This document shows, piece after piece, positions 16,986-25,918 of a stretch of DNA of 64,000 nucleotides. The stretch is from Methylorubrum populi (GTDB lineage: Bacteria > Pseudomonadota > Alphaproteobacteria > Rhizobiales > Beijerinckiaceae): positions 1 through 64,000 of the forward strand of contig JAQIIU010000001.1 in the NCBI GenBank assembly GCA_036946625.1, read 5' to 3'. Under the pieces are notes generated by a model. That model searched no databases. It worked only from the letters and a program-made list of their open reading frames with translations, and was not told the DNA's origin. Positions within the stretch are counted from its first letter, which is position 1. Every line of letters begins with the position of its first letter. The position numbers and the translations under genes were made by a program.

Positions 16986-17657
16986 TCATGCGAGCGGCGA
17001 GCGGCCGTAGCCGTCGAGCAGATCCTGCGGATCGCGGTAGATCGCGACGCAGCCGGCCGCCGACAGCTCGGCCTCGGGGAAGCCGCCGCACAGGACGCCG
17101 ATGGTGGAAAGCCCAGCGCGTGCAGCGGCTTGCGCGTCATAGGGCGTATCGCCGACCACCATCGCCGCCTCCCTGGGAATGCCGGAGAGCTTCTCCAGCA
17201 CCGCCTCGAAGATGTCGGGATGCGGCTTCGAACGGTCGGCGGCGTCGGAGGTGGTCACCACGTCGACGAGACCGGCGATGCCGAGGATCCTTTGGTACTT
17301 CTCCACTTCGTCGGCCTTGCCCGAGGAGGCCAGCGCGACAATCTGGCCTGCATCGCGCACATGGCTCAACAGCGCCTGCACGCCGGAAAACGGCTCAGCC
17401 TGCGCCAGATAGGCCCGCTTGAACAGGTCGGAGCGGTAGGATTCGATCGCTTCGCCCTCCCGGGCGAGCCGCGCCGCGTCCACGAAGACGGGCAGAAGCT
17501 GGTCGCCGCCCTTGCCGATCTGGCGGCGAACGTCCGCCTCCTGCACACGAATCCCGAAATGCGCGAAGGCCTCGGCCCAGGCACGGGCGTGCAGGTCGAC
17601 GCTGTCGAGGAGGGTGCCGTCGATGTCGAACACGACGGCCCTGATGCGGGCGCTCAT
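16986..17657 (-). CDS. HAD-superfamily hydrolase (phosphoglycolate phosphatase-like)
   Basis: A 223-residue HAD with motif I FDIDGTLLDS (nucleophile Asp), a helical cap, motif II VALASSGK, the Lys of DRSKPHPDIF and motif IV VVGDTPYDAQAA. It belongs to the subfamily I phosphatases that act on small sugar phosphates or phosphoglycolate; the substrate is not deducible. ATG 17657 fits the usual short N-terminus. A small exported protein starts about 15 bp upstream of it on the same strand frame of transcription. Confidence 0.92.
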   Translation of the reverse strand: MSARIRAVVFDIDGTLLDSVDLHARAWAEAFAHFGIRVQEADVRRQIGKGGDQLLPVFVDAARLAREGEAIESYRSDLFKRAYLAQAEPFSGVQALLSHVRDAGQIVALASSGKADEVEKYQRILGIAGLVDVVTTSDAADRSKPHPDIFEAVLEKLSGIPREAAMVVGDTPYDAQAAARAGLSTIGVLCGGFPEAELSAAGCVAIYRDPQDLLDGYGRSPLA

Positions 17658-17672
17658 CCGAAAAGCCGGCGC

Positions 17673-17966
17673 TCAGCGCGGAAAGATCCGAAGGCCGTCG
17701 TCCGGCAGGAGGTTGCGGGCCGGACCGCCGGTCTGCTGGCCGCGGCCCTGCTGGTAGTAGGGCAGTTCGGGCCGCCGGTCGTTGCCGCTGCCGGAATCGT
17801 ATTCCCAGGGCGCATTCCAGGGCGCCCGGCCGCCGACCGCCGGGACCGCGGGCGCGGCGTCGAACGCCGCGTCGCCACGCCCGGGCCCGGCCGCGGCGGG
17901 CAGAATCGCCAGGGTCGCCGCGCCGAGCAGCGCGACCGCAACACTCCGTCCGATCAGCGCCTGCAT
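17673..17966 (-). CDS. Small exported protein of unknown function
   Basis: 97 residues. A signal peptide (IGRSVAVALLGAATLAILPA, then AAAGPG) is followed by a Gly/Pro/Gln-rich low-complexity chain ending DDGLRIFPR. There is no catalytic motif. It ends 15 bp before the HAD gene and may be co-transcribed with it. ATG 17966 is the only start that retains a short basic n-region. Confidence 0.7.
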   Translation of the reverse strand: MQALIGRSVAVALLGAATLAILPAAAGPGRGDAAFDAAPAVPAVGGRAPWNAPWEYDSGSGNDRRPELPYYQQGRGQQTGGPARNLLPDDGLRIFPR

Positions 17967-18091
17967 CGCGAAGTCCGTCCCCGGTCCGTGAGATCGCCGC
18001 CGCGCGTCGCGGGGCGTGCGATGGGCAACGGCCGGGCCTGCCCCGCGTTCCCCGCGGCCGTTCGTGTGCGCGAAAAGCCTCCCCGAAAAGC

Positions 18092-18124
18092 GAAAAGCCC
18101 GCCGGCCCCGAGGGGCGGCGGGCT
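18092..18124 (-). terminator. Intrinsic terminator after the DUF2934 gene
   Basis: AGCCCGCCG (18096-18104) pairs with CGGCGGGCT (18116-18124). On the minus strand the stem is followed by TTTTCGCTTTTC. It lies 27 bp past the stop of the DUF2934 gene. Confidence 0.85.
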
Positions 18125-18150
18125 CTCGAACCGCATCGGCCTGAAGGTTT

Positions 18151-18540
18151 TCAGTGCAGGACGGCGGCCTCGGCCCCGGCGCGGGCCTTGGCGCGGCGCG
18201 CGGCCGGCTTCTCCGCGGATTTCGCGGAGACCTTGGCAGGAGCCTTCGCCGACTTGGCAACCTTGGCAGCCTTGGCGACGCCCGCCAGCACCTCGGCCGG
18301 CGCCTTCACGGCAACCGTTTTCGCCGCGGCCTTGGCTTCCACGGTGGTCTTGGCACGGTCGGCCCGCGGCTTGGCGGCCTCGGCCGGCGCGGCGTCCGCC
18401 CTGGCCTCGACCGTCACGCCGGTCCGGCGCAGCTCGGCCTCGGCCTGCAGCCAGTGGGCCTCGGCCCGGCCGAACACCCGGCCCTCGCCCTCCCAGATGT
18501 AGTAGGCGCGCTCGCGCACGCTCGTCTCGCACAGCACCAT
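18151..18540 (-). CDS. DUF2934 protein with Ala/Lys-rich tail
   Basis: 129 residues. Residues 6-38 match DUF2934 (SVRERAYYIWEGEGRVFG, then RAEAHWLQAEAE), a short domain of unknown role common in Hyphomicrobiales. The rest is histone H1-like repeats of Ala, Lys and Val (AKAAAKTVAVKAPAE, GVAKAAKVAKSAKAPAKVSA), strongly basic and probably disordered, suggesting contact with nucleic acid or other polyanions. It is single and followed by its own terminator. Function unknown. Confidence 0.85.
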   Translation of the reverse strand: MVLCETSVRERAYYIWEGEGRVFGRAEAHWLQAEAELRRTGVTVEARADAAPAEAAKPRADRAKTTVEAKAAAKTVAVKAPAEVLAGVAKAAKVAKSAKAPAKVSAKSAEKPAARRAKARAGAEAAVLH

Positions 18541-18602
18541 GAAGCTCTCCTGAAATCGTCCGACCCGAGCCCGAACGATGGAAGCCGATGGTTAAGGTAC
18601 GG

Positions 18603-18875
18603 TTAACCGCGTTTCGCACCGCGGGAGAGACGGCGCTGGTTCGCCCGGACCTTGCGACGGTAGCCGGCCACCACCGTGCCGTGCGAGGCGCCGGTGGCGA
18701 ACTGCATCGCCGCCTCGCCGGCGGCGAACACCTTCTCGCTGACCATGCGCTGCGCCTCCAGATGGGCGGCGCTGCCGCCGGTCGCGAGCTTGGCCATCCG
18801 CAGGGCGATCACCGACTGCGCCTCGAAGGCGAGCATGGTCGTGTCGAGGCCGAGCTTCCACCACGATGCGAACAT
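18603..18875 (-). CDS. Small helical protein of unknown function
   Basis: 90 residues starting at MFASWWKLGLDTTMLAFEAQ. It is helical throughout with a basic C-terminus (YRRKVRANQRRLSR). The pattern WWKLGLD...EAQSVIALRM resembles phasin-like or surface-coating small proteins of Hyphomicrobiales, but no domain can be named with certainty. GGGAAG precedes the ATG. Confidence 0.65.
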   Translation of the reverse strand: MFASWWKLGLDTTMLAFEAQSVIALRMAKLATGGSAAHLEAQRMVSEKVFAAGEAAMQFATGASHGTVVAGYRRKVRANQRRLSRGAKRG

Positions 18876-18901
18876 CGAATCTTCCCAAGCCGTCCCGAGA
18901 C

Positions 18902-18938
18902 ATCGTTTCCGAGCGCGACGGCCGCCTTCGGGAACGAT
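18902..18938. repeat. Imperfect inverted repeat, possible divergent member of the 46-bp family
   Basis: ATCGTTTCCGA and TCGGGAACGAT pair with one mismatch around a 15-nt loop, 27 bp upstream of the small helical gene. It resembles the 46-bp repeat at 5068 and 16470 in layout, or it could be a regulator site. Confidence 0.4.
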
Positions 18939-19001
18939 ACGCATCACAATACGAGGATCGAGGCCGCTCCCGTTCGCCCGGCGAACGGGAGCGGCCCGAA
19001 C

Positions 19002-19400
19002 TCAATCGAAACTGCGGCCCTTGGCGGCGGAGCCGCCGAGGCTGATCTTGACCTTCTTCGGCGGGGCCGCCTGGGCGCCCCGGCCGGCGGGAACCTCGAC
19101 CTCGGGGGCGGCCTGGGCGGGTTTGAGCCGCGACTGGCCGTAGATCACCGCGCCGATCTCGCCCACCGCCCGGATCAGGTCGTCGCGCTCGCAGGCGCGG
19201 GCCACCTTCAGGCCGAGCTGGTGCATGTGGCTCTTGCCGTAGAGATAGGCCGCGAGCTTGGCCCGCGTCAGCGCCGGGATCGTCTCCAGGATATAGGGCA
19301 GGTCGTACTCGTCGGCACGGTAGACCGCGCCGAGTTGTTCGAGGGAGACCGGGCATTCCGGATCGACGGTCGCGCCGGTGGTCGGATGGGCCTGGGTCAT
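19002..19400 (-). CDS. Conserved-looking hypothetical protein
   Basis: 132 residues. The body CPVSLEQLGAVYRADEYDLP and ILETIPALTRAKLAAYLYG is compact and helical with normal codon bias. The C-terminus is Pro/Ala/Lys-rich and likely flexible. No domain was recognised. Its ATG overlaps the stop of the frameshifted exported protein upstream (CCATGA), so the two were one operon. Confidence 0.7.
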   Translation of the reverse strand: MTQAHPTTGATVDPECPVSLEQLGAVYRADEYDLPYILETIPALTRAKLAAYLYGKSHMHQLGLKVARACERDDLIRAVGEIGAVIYGQSRLKPAQAAPEVEVPAGRGAQAAPPKKVKISLGGSAAKGRSFD

Positions 19401-19829
19401 GGATCACCTGCTGTCGGTGCGAAGGGTGAGGGGACGGGCGGAGGCGTGTCGGAGCCCGGGGCTTCCGCCACGGACGAGGGCATGAACGCGCGCAACGTGG
19501 AACGCGGGGCGAGACATCCGGCGCAGACCGAGGCGATCGCGATCCGGGCGCGCCGGTCGCTGCGCTCCCACACGGATTCTTCGCGCGGGGGCGCATCGGC
19601 GGCGGGCCCGGATGCCGGCCCGGATGTCGGCCCTTGCGCGGCGGCCCCGTCGAGCGGGGCCTCCGGGTTCGAGCGGATTCGCAGGTAGAGCGGTTTGCTC
19701 GGCCCGGACAGCGGGGACAGGCCCGCAGAGGCTCGCGAACAGGGCGGCGCAGAGAAGCGTCCGCCTGCGCCCGCCCCGATCGACCGGGGCCATCCGCCGT
19801 GCGGTGCGGACTGTCGTGCCGGGTGTCAT
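19397..19829 (-). pseudogene. Exported protein gene with a +1 frame break
   Basis: Starting at ATG 19829 (or 19793) the frame gives a clean signal peptide: GGRRRTLLCAALFASLCGPV, then PAVRAEQ. Beyond about 19700 this frame turns Arg-rich and loses codon bias, while the +1 frame becomes well biased (SKPLYLRIRSNPEAPLDGAA ... ERSDRRARIAIASVCAGCLA) and ends exactly at the start of the next gene (TGA within CCATGA). One extra base between 19700 and 19740, probably in a CCCC or GGG run, explains this. The product would be a Pro-rich exported protein of unknown function. Sequencing error or a real lesion cannot be told apart. Confidence 0.6.
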
Positions 19830-19955
19830 GCGGATGCCGGGTCTCGCCGTGGCGGTTGCGGGCGCCGGCGCGCGGGCCCCGTGCCGGCAGGATCGGCCAG
19901 GATGGTAAGCGAGACCTTAACCGCGGCCGTCGCCCGAGGCGAGGCGCCCGACGCG

Positions 19956-19983
19956 AAAAAGCCCGGCGCGCGGCCGGGCTTTT
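19956..19983 (-). terminator. Terminator after the porin gene
   Basis: AAAAAGCCCGGC (19956-19967) and GCCGGGCTTTT (19973-19983) form a short GC stem flanked by A on one side and T on the other, so it can act in both directions. It lies 46 bp past the porin stop. Confidence 0.9.
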
Positions 19984-20029
19984 CCGAGGACGACCGGCCG
20001 TCCGATGAGGGACTGCCGGCTGTTCGGTC

Positions 20030-20896
20030 TCAGTACGAGCCGAACTTGTAGTTCAGGCCGGCGCGGACGACGGCGAACTCGGTGTCGCGCACCTGCTGGC
20101 CGCCGCTGACGAGCACGACGCCCGGGCTGGTCACGGTGACCGTGCGGCCCTGGTTGTCCACCGCGAAGGCGCCACGGCCGCCGGTGCCGCGGTCGAGGTT
20201 CACGTAGAGACCTTCGACCTTCAGGGTCACGGCCGAGGACTTGAAGAAGTTCAGGAACGAGTCGGTCGGGAGAGCGTACTCGATACCGCCGCCCGCGGCC
20301 CAGCCGGTCTGGAAGTCGTCGCTCGACACGCCGGTGCCGAAGTCGCGGCCGCCGCCGGAGCCGTAGGCGAAGCCGCCGGTGCCGTACACGAGGGTGCGGT
20401 CGAAGGCGTAGCCGAGGCGGCCGCGGACGGTGCCGAAGAAGTCGAGGCCCGAGAGACCGGCCGGGTTGAACACCTGCTGGGCGGCCAGCGGGCTGGTCGT
20501 CAGGAAGCGGTTCCGGCTACGGCCGAAATCGGCGTACTGGGCGTCGGCCTCGACACCGATCACGAAGCCCGAGCCCGGGGTGAACTGGTAGTTGTAGCCG
20601 ATCTGGCCGCCGCCGACGAAGCCCTCGTTGGCCTCGCGGTTGTTGAAGGCCACCACGGCCGTGGTGCCGGCGGGGACGAGGAGCGAGGCCGGGCCGACGC
20701 CGAGCACGGTCGGGGCACGGTCGTCCTGGGTGCCGAAGCCGTAACCGGCGTTGAAACCGGCATAGAAGCCCGTCCAGGTGAAGACCGGCACCGGCTGGAA
20801 CACCGGCGGGGGCGCCGCGCGACGGGGCAGGTCGGCGGCCGAGGCGGCGACCGTGGCGGCAACGAGCGCGCTCGAAGCGAGAAGCAGGCTTTTCAT
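20030..20896 (-). CDS. Omp25/Omp31-type outer membrane beta-barrel protein
   Basis: 288 residues. Signal peptide MKSLLLASSALVAATVAASA with cleavage before ADLPRR, the usual mature start of this family. A Pro-rich linker precedes FTWTGFYAGFNAGYGFG, the first strand of the eight-stranded barrel, and the protein ends with the barrel-sorting pattern VVRAGLNYKFGSY (closing aromatic). These porin-like surface proteins stabilise the outer membrane of alphaproteobacteria. It is monocistronic with its own terminator. Confidence 0.92.
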   Translation of the reverse strand: MKSLLLASSALVAATVAASAADLPRRAAPPPVFQPVPVFTWTGFYAGFNAGYGFGTQDDRAPTVLGVGPASLLVPAGTTAVVAFNNREANEGFVGGGQIGYNYQFTPGSGFVIGVEADAQYADFGRSRNRFLTTSPLAAQQVFNPAGLSGLDFFGTVRGRLGYAFDRTLVYGTGGFAYGSGGGRDFGTGVSSDDFQTGWAAGGGIEYALPTDSFLNFFKSSAVTLKVEGLYVNLDRGTGGRGAFAVDNQGRTVTVTSPGVVLVSGGQQVRDTEFAVVRAGLNYKFGSY

Positions 20897-21287
20897 CGTG
20901 TCGTGTCCTGGTTTGGCGGGAGCCGGTGCTTGTGTGAAGTGGTCCGGGGGATCTCCCCGGTATCCGTCGCCCTCCTGCGATGAAGCGATGAATGCACCCG
21001 AACCCGTCAACGAAAGGTGAAGCTTACCCGGCCGTGAGCGTCCGCCCCGGCCCGATGTGCCGTTGCGCACATCGGCGGCTCGCCCTGTCGAAAACCGGCA
21101 ACAGTCAAACGTTCGGACGAAACCTAACGCCGATACGGTTAACGGAACCCTGCGGCGCCTGGGCAGGTCCTTGGGGCGAGTCCTTGGGGCAGGTCCTCGG
21201 GCAAGTCCGCATTAACCCTGTCCGGGCGATGCTGGCCCCTGCCGGCACTCCGCTTCCGGGAGCGGCCGGGCGGACGGATGCGCGCCC
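20897..21287. other. 391-bp gene-free region upstream of the porin
   Basis: It must contain the divergent promoters of the porin (minus) and the small exported protein at 21288 (plus). It holds a 13-bp tandem repeat (21167-21204). No open frame with native codon bias was found; no promoter box could be assigned with confidence. Confidence 0.6.
21167..21208. repeat. 13-bp tandem repeat, three copies
   Basis: GTCCTTGGGGCGA, GTCCTTGGGGCAG and GTCCTCGGGCAA follow each other, then a fourth partial GTCC. It is a simple slippage-type repeat upstream of the small exported protein gene. Confidence 0.6.
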
Positions 21288-21533
21288 ATGTCCCTCGATT
21301 CCGGCTCCTCCAGACCGCGCGGTCCCCTCGCCTGGTCGATCAAGGTGACACTGGTCCTCGGCCTCGCCGCCACGGCGCTCGCCCACCACGCCGCCAAGCC
21401 GACCGACCCGCACCGGCGCTCGGCCCGCCTGCCCGGCGACCCGGAGGTGACCGGCTCGATCGGCCCCCGGGCGCAGGCGACGCGGCTCGACCCATGCGCG
21501 CTGGGAGCGCCCCTGCGCGCGGGCGTGCGGTAA
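21288..21533 (+). CDS. Small exported or membrane-anchored protein
   Basis: 81 residues. After a short basic start the segment LAWSIKVTLVLGLAATALAH is a signal peptide or anchor, followed by a polar tail with PEVTGSIGP. The TGSI tetrapeptide also occurs in the exported lipoprotein at 51006-51533 (EPLVTGSIPK) and is frequent just after the export signal of small Hyphomicrobiales proteins. Function unknown. Confidence 0.6.
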   Translation: MSLDSGSSRPRGPLAWSIKVTLVLGLAATALAHHAAKPTDPHRRSARLPGDPEVTGSIGPRAQATRLDPCALGAPLRAGVR

Positions 21534-21793
21534 CTGACGGCACCGGTCCCCGCCGGGCGAATAACAGCGTTGCGGACGCGCGCAGGATGTCCACGGGTGC
21601 AGCCGTGCCTTCCCGATGCCCGCGAAGGCCTCAGGCCGCCGCAGTCGATTGACAAGCAGGCACAGGGGTCTAAGTGTCGCGCGCGTTCGGACGCGTGACG
21701 GCGTACCGCGCACGGCTCTCGCGATCAGCCGCCGGCGCGAGTTCTGAGCCCCCGATCGGCCCATCCCACGCGCACAATGGTTTTTCCGACCCG

Positions 21794-23288
21794 ATGTCTT
21801 TCGCCGATCTTGGACTGAGCGACAAGGTTCTCCAGGCCGTGTCCGCGGCCGGCTACACCGAGCCGACGCCGATCCAGGCCCAGGCGATCCCGCACGTGCT
21901 CGCCCGGCGCGACGTGCTCGGCATCGCCCAGACCGGAACCGGCAAGACCGCCGCCTTCACCCTGCCGATGCTGACCATGCTGGAGTCGGGCCGCGCCCGG
22001 GCCCGCATGCCGCGCACCCTGATCCTCGAACCGACCCGCGAACTCGCCGCGCAGGTCGAGGAGAATTTCGAGCGCTACGGCACCAACCACAAGCTCAACG
22101 TGGCGCTGATCATCGGCGGCGTCTCCTTCGCCGACCAGGACGCCAAGCTCACCCGCGGCACCGACGTGCTGATCGCCACGCCGGGGCGCCTGCTCGACCA
22201 TTTCGAGCGCGGCAAGCTGCTGCTGACCGGCGTCGAGCTCCTCGTCATCGACGAGGCCGACCGGATGCTCGACATGGGCTTCATCCCCGACATCGAGCGC
22301 ATCGTGAAGATGGTGCCGTTCACGCGCCAGACGCTGTTCTTCTCCGCGACCATGCCGCCGGAGATCGAGCGGCTGGCGGACATGTTCCTCTCGAACCCGC
22401 AGCGGGTCGAGGTCGCCCGCCCCTCCTCCACCGCCACGACCATCGAGCAGCGCCTCGTGGCCACGGGCGCGGAGGGCCACGAGAAGCGCAGGATCCTGCG
22501 CCCACCTCATCCGCTCGGCGGATGCGTTGAAGAACGGCATCATCTTCTGCAACCGCAAGCGCGACGTGGCCCAGCTCCAGCGCTCGCTGACCAGCCACGG
22601 CTTCAACGCGGCGGCGCTGCACGGCGACATGGACCAGCGCGCCCGCATGGCCGCCCTCGACGGCTTCCGCACCGGCGAGACGCCGCTGCTGGTGGCCTCC
22701 GACGTCGCCGCCCGCGGCCTCGACATCCCGGCGGTGAGCCACGTCTTCAACTTCGACGTGCCGCACCACCCCGAAGACTACGTCCACCGGATCGGCCGCA
22801 CCGGCCGCGCCGGCCGCGCCGGTCACGCCTTCACCCTGGCGAGCCGCGCCGACGAGCGCTCGCTCTCGGCGATCGAGAGCCTGATCGGCCGGCCGATCGA
22901 ATGGCTCGACGGCGGCCTCGCGACCCTGCCCGAGGACGCGGAGGGCGACGAGCCGCGCCGCCGCCGCGGCAGCCGCCGGGCCAAAGGGCCCGAGAAGGGC
23001 GGCGACCACGAGAGCGACCGGGGCGGTGAGAGGGCGGGCGAGGGCCGCTCCCGCGGCGGGCGCCGCCCGGCCGCCGAGCGCGGCCGCGGCGAGGATGCGC
23101 GGCGCGATCCGGTCCGCGAGCCGGAGCCGGTCCCGCCCGTGCGCGAGGCCGCCCGCGGCGTCTCCGAGCGCCCGCGCGGCGAGCGGCGCCCCTCCCGCCG
23201 GGACGAGGACGACGACACGCCGGTCGGCCTCGGCTCGCACGTACCGGCCTTCCTGCTGAAACCGACCGGGTTCGGGAAGAGCAAGTAG
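21794..23288 (+). pseudogene. DEAD-box RNA helicase (RhlE type) with a frameshift
   Basis: The N-terminal half has the Q motif (YTEPTPIQAQAIP), Walker A AQTGTGKT, PTRELA, GG in IIGGVSF, DEAD and SAT. The C-terminal half, in a different frame, has IIFCNRKRDVAQL, SDVAARGLDIP and HRIGRTGRAGRAG, then a basic Arg/Glu-rich tail ending FLLKPTGFGKSK. The break is one extra C in CCC at 22501-22503: removing it gives ...RRILRHLIRSADALKNGIIF... without a gap. Intact length would be about 497 residues. RhlE-type helicases remodel rRNA and mRNA, with roles in cold adaptation and decay. As written, only a truncated N-terminal ATPase domain with an aberrant tail would be made. Confidence 0.88.
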
Positions 23289-23448
23289 CGGCAGGTTCGC
23301 GGATTCAGCCGCGGGTTGCGACGGGGATCGGCGGACGGCGCTTTCCGGCATCTTCTTAACGTCCTGGCGAGGTTCTGGAGCGACACTCCGGGCGCCGGAT
23401 CAGATTTCGAGGGCGCCGCGCCCCGTCCGGAGGAGTCCACGTCACCGG

Positions 23449-24522
23449 ATGAGCCACGGCCCCGATCCCGACCGTGAACGCAGCCTCGTCCTCGCGCAAC
23501 GCAGCTTCGAGTTGATGCGCGACTACTGCACCTGCGCCACCCCGCGCGCCTACGCCGTGTGGTATCTCTACGTGGCCGGCACGCAGCCGCTGATGAACGA
23601 CGCGATCAAGCGGCTCACCACGCAGCACGGCACGCTGACGAGCGCCGACATCGAGCAACTGCACGACACCTACATCGACCGGCGCCGCCTCGCGGTCGAG
23701 GTGGACCGGATGAATTCCAGCCTGATCGCCGAGGTCGAGGGCATCATGGAGATGATCGAGGTTTCGATCCGCTCCACCGCACAGTACGGCGAGTCGCTCC
23801 AGGCCCTGACCCACGACATCGCCAACACGGCGACCAGCCGGACGAGGCTGCGCGAGATCGTCACCACGATCATCGCCAACACCCGCGACGTGACCGCCAA
23901 CAACCGCACCCTCGAAGCGCGGATGCGCGAGAGCCGCAGCGAGATCGAGACGCTGCGCGAGACGCTGGAGGCGGCGCGCCTGGAGAGCCTGACCGACGCG
24001 CTGACGGGATTGGGCAACCGCAAGAGCTTCGAGGAGGCCCTGCGCCGGACCGTCGGCGTGCCGTCGGCCCCCGGGCGCGGCGGCCGGCCGACCAGCCTGA
24101 TCGTCCTCGACATCGATTTCTTCAAGCGCTTCAACGACCTCTACGGCCACCTGACCGGCGATCAGGTGCTGCGCCTCGTCGCGATCGTGATGCGCGAGCA
24201 TGTGGGCCACGAGAACGCCACCCTCGCCCGCTTCGGCGGCGAGGAGTTCGGCATCGTCCTGCCGGAGACGGTCGGAACGGAAGCCCGCGTCATCGCCGAG
24301 CGGGTGCGCACCGGCGTGACAGGCCGCGAACTGGTGAAGCGCTCGACGGGCGAGTCGCTCGGCAAGGTCACCGTCTCGCTCGGGGTCGCGACCCAGCGCG
24401 AGGACGACAACGCCGTCTCGCTGCTGGAGCGGGCGGATGCCTGCCTGTTCGCCGCCAAGCGCGCCGGCCGCAACCGCACCCTCGACGAGACCGAGGTCGC
24501 CGGCTTGCGCGACGTGGCGTGA
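23449..24522 (+). CDS. Diguanylate cyclase (GGDEF domain)
   Basis: 357 residues, no membrane segment. About 170 residues of helical N-terminus with coiled-coil character (RSEIETLRETLEAARLESLT) lead into the GGDEF domain: DALTGLGNRKSFEE, DIDFFKRFND, and the active motif FGGEEF. It should make cyclic di-GMP from two GTP. The product-inhibition site RxxD expected a few residues before GGEEF is replaced (HENATLARFGG), so it is probably not feedback-inhibited. A strong GGAGGAG site precedes ATG 23449. It stands alone. Confidence 0.93.
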   Translation: MSHGPDPDRERSLVLAQRSFELMRDYCTCATPRAYAVWYLYVAGTQPLMNDAIKRLTTQHGTLTSADIEQLHDTYIDRRRLAVEVDRMNSSLIAEVEGIMEMIEVSIRSTAQYGESLQALTHDIANTATSRTRLREIVTTIIANTRDVTANNRTLEARMRESRSEIETLRETLEAARLESLTDALTGLGNRKSFEEALRRTVGVPSAPGRGGRPTSLIVLDIDFFKRFNDLYGHLTGDQVLRLVAIVMREHVGHENATLARFGGEEFGIVLPETVGTEARVIAERVRTGVTGRELVKRSTGESLGKVTVSLGVATQREDDNAVSLLERADACLFAAKRAGRNRTLDETEVAGLRDVA

Positions 24523-24535
24523 GGCGGGCCGGCTC

Positions 24536-24625
24536 CGTCGTCGCCGGAGCGAAGCGTTCCGGCACCCGCGACCTTTTCGGACATCACGGCGCACTGGATT
24601 GCTTGCGCCGAGCCTCGCAACGACG
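24536..24625. repeat. Dispersed palindromic repeat (GCGAAGC/GGATTGCTT type)
   Basis: The left half CGTCGTCGCCGGAGCGAAGC and the right half CTGGATTGCTTGCGCC...CGCAACGACGG are imperfect complements, as at 11295 and 60375. It lies in the convergent space between the diguanylate cyclase and sufA. Confidence 0.75.
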
Positions 24626-24769
24626 GAGAGGCAGACCAGAACCGTCCGCGAGGCGTCAGGCAAAGCCATCTTAAGGGCGCGACGGCGCCGGGAGGGACCA
24701 TTTCAGGGCTGCCCGACATCGTTCGCCCGCCGTATCGGTCTCGCCTAATGACGGGCGGCGGACTTCCGA

Positions 24770-25150
24770 TCAGGCCGGGGCGCCGGCCGCCAGGCGGTCG
24801 GGATTCGCCGGCGTGATCGCCACGGACTCACCGCAGCCGCAGGCCGAGGTCTGGTTCGGGTTGTTGAACACGAACTGGGACGACAGCTTGGTCGTCCGGA
24901 AATCCATCTCGGTGCCGAGCAGGAACAGCACCGCCTTCGGATCGATGAACACGGTCACGCCCCGGTCCTCGATCACGTCCTCGCCGGCTTTCCGCGCCTC
25001 GGCATATTCCATCGTGTAGGACATGCCGGCGCAGCCGCCGTTCTTCACGCCGACGCGCAAGCCGGCGATCGGCCTCTCCGCATCGGCCATGATCGCCTTG
25101 ATCCGATCCGCCGCCCGGTCGGTCAGCGTGATCACCTTGAAACCTGACAT
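24770..25150 (-). CDS. sufA: A-type iron-sulfur carrier of the SUF system
   Basis: 126 residues of the HesB/IscA fold. The three cluster-binding cysteines are in NGGCAGMSYTMEY and the terminal SACGCGESV. It accepts clusters from SufBCD and passes them to apo-proteins. It belongs to the SUF group upstream but is cut off from it by the divergently transcribed Uma2 gene, so it must use its own promoter in 25151-25306. Confidence 0.94.
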   Translation of the reverse strand: MSGFKVITLTDRAADRIKAIMADAERPIAGLRVGVKNGGCAGMSYTMEYAEARKAGEDVIEDRGVTVFIDPKAVLFLLGTEMDFRTTKLSSQFVFNNPNQTSACGCGESVAITPANPDRLAAGAPA

Positions 25151-25306
25151 CGTCGTCTCTCTCCTGCGGCCGGGTTCAAGGCCCGGGCGGGTGAGTCTTT
25201 TTCGGGTCTCGAAGAGATAAGCACTCCCGGGGCGGGGGTCCACTGCGAGACCCGATGCGCCGAGTGATTGCAGCCGTGCTATGCTGAATCGGTGACGGAG
25301 GGTGCG

Positions 25307-25912
25307 ATGGCCGATCCTGCGCAGCGTCTGATGACGCCGGACGCGTTTTTCGCGTGGCAGCTCCACCAGGACGAGCGCTACGAACTCGTCGACGGCGTTC
25401 CGATCCTGCGCCATCGGATGATGACGGGCAGCAGCCCGCAGCACGACCGAGCCACCGTCAACATCATCGCTTCGCTGCATGCACAATTGCGTGGCTCGGG
25501 CTGCCGGCCGACGACGGCAGACATCGCGATCCGAACCGGCATTCGCGATCTGCGACGCCCCGACGTGATGGTCGAGTGCGCCGAACTCGTCCGTGACACC
25601 GACGAGGCCCGCGAACCGCGGCTGGTCGTCGAGGTCGCCTCCCCCTCGACGAGTGCCGTCGACCGAACGCGCAAGCTGGAGGAGTACAAGCGCCATCCCA
25701 CTCTGCGCTGCATCCTCCTCGTCGAGACAATCCTGCCGCAGGTTCTTCTCTATCGCCGCAACGACGAGGGCTGGGCGATCGAGACGTTCGACGGTCTCGA
25801 GACGATCGTCGATCTGCCCGAGATCGGTGCGCGGCTGACGCTGTCGGACATCTACGACGGATTGACGTTCGGACCGCGCTGGGACCCGGCCGCCCCCTCG
25901 CCGGAGGGCTGA
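25307..25912 (+). CDS. Uma2/DUF820-family PD-(D/E)XK nuclease-like protein
   Basis: 201 residues. DERYELVDGVPI, HDRATVNIIASLHAQLRG, RRPDVMVECAEL, PRLVVEVASPSTSAVDRTRK and EEYKRHP are the standard Uma2 blocks; the Asp, the Glu of VEVASPS and the Lys form a restriction-nuclease-like metal site. Family members are frequent, multicopy and of unknown physiological role; linkage to mobile DNA is common. GGAGGGTGCG precedes ATG 25307. Orientation opposite to the SUF genes and a lower GC content indicate a later insertion between sufT and sufA. Confidence 0.9.
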   Translation: MADPAQRLMTPDAFFAWQLHQDERYELVDGVPILRHRMMTGSSPQHDRATVNIIASLHAQLRGSGCRPTTADIAIRTGIRDLRRPDVMVECAELVRDTDEAREPRLVVEVASPSTSAVDRTRKLEEYKRHPTLRCILLVETILPQVLLYRRNDEGWAIETFDGLETIVDLPEIGARLTLSDIYDGLTFGPRWDPAAPSPEG

Positions 25913-25918
25913 ATCCTG

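Noticed and set aside
19404-19700. The Arg-rich continuation of the signal-peptide frame as a real protein tail
   Set aside because: Codon bias is lost and the neighbouring frame is well biased and ends at the next start, so a frameshift explains it better.
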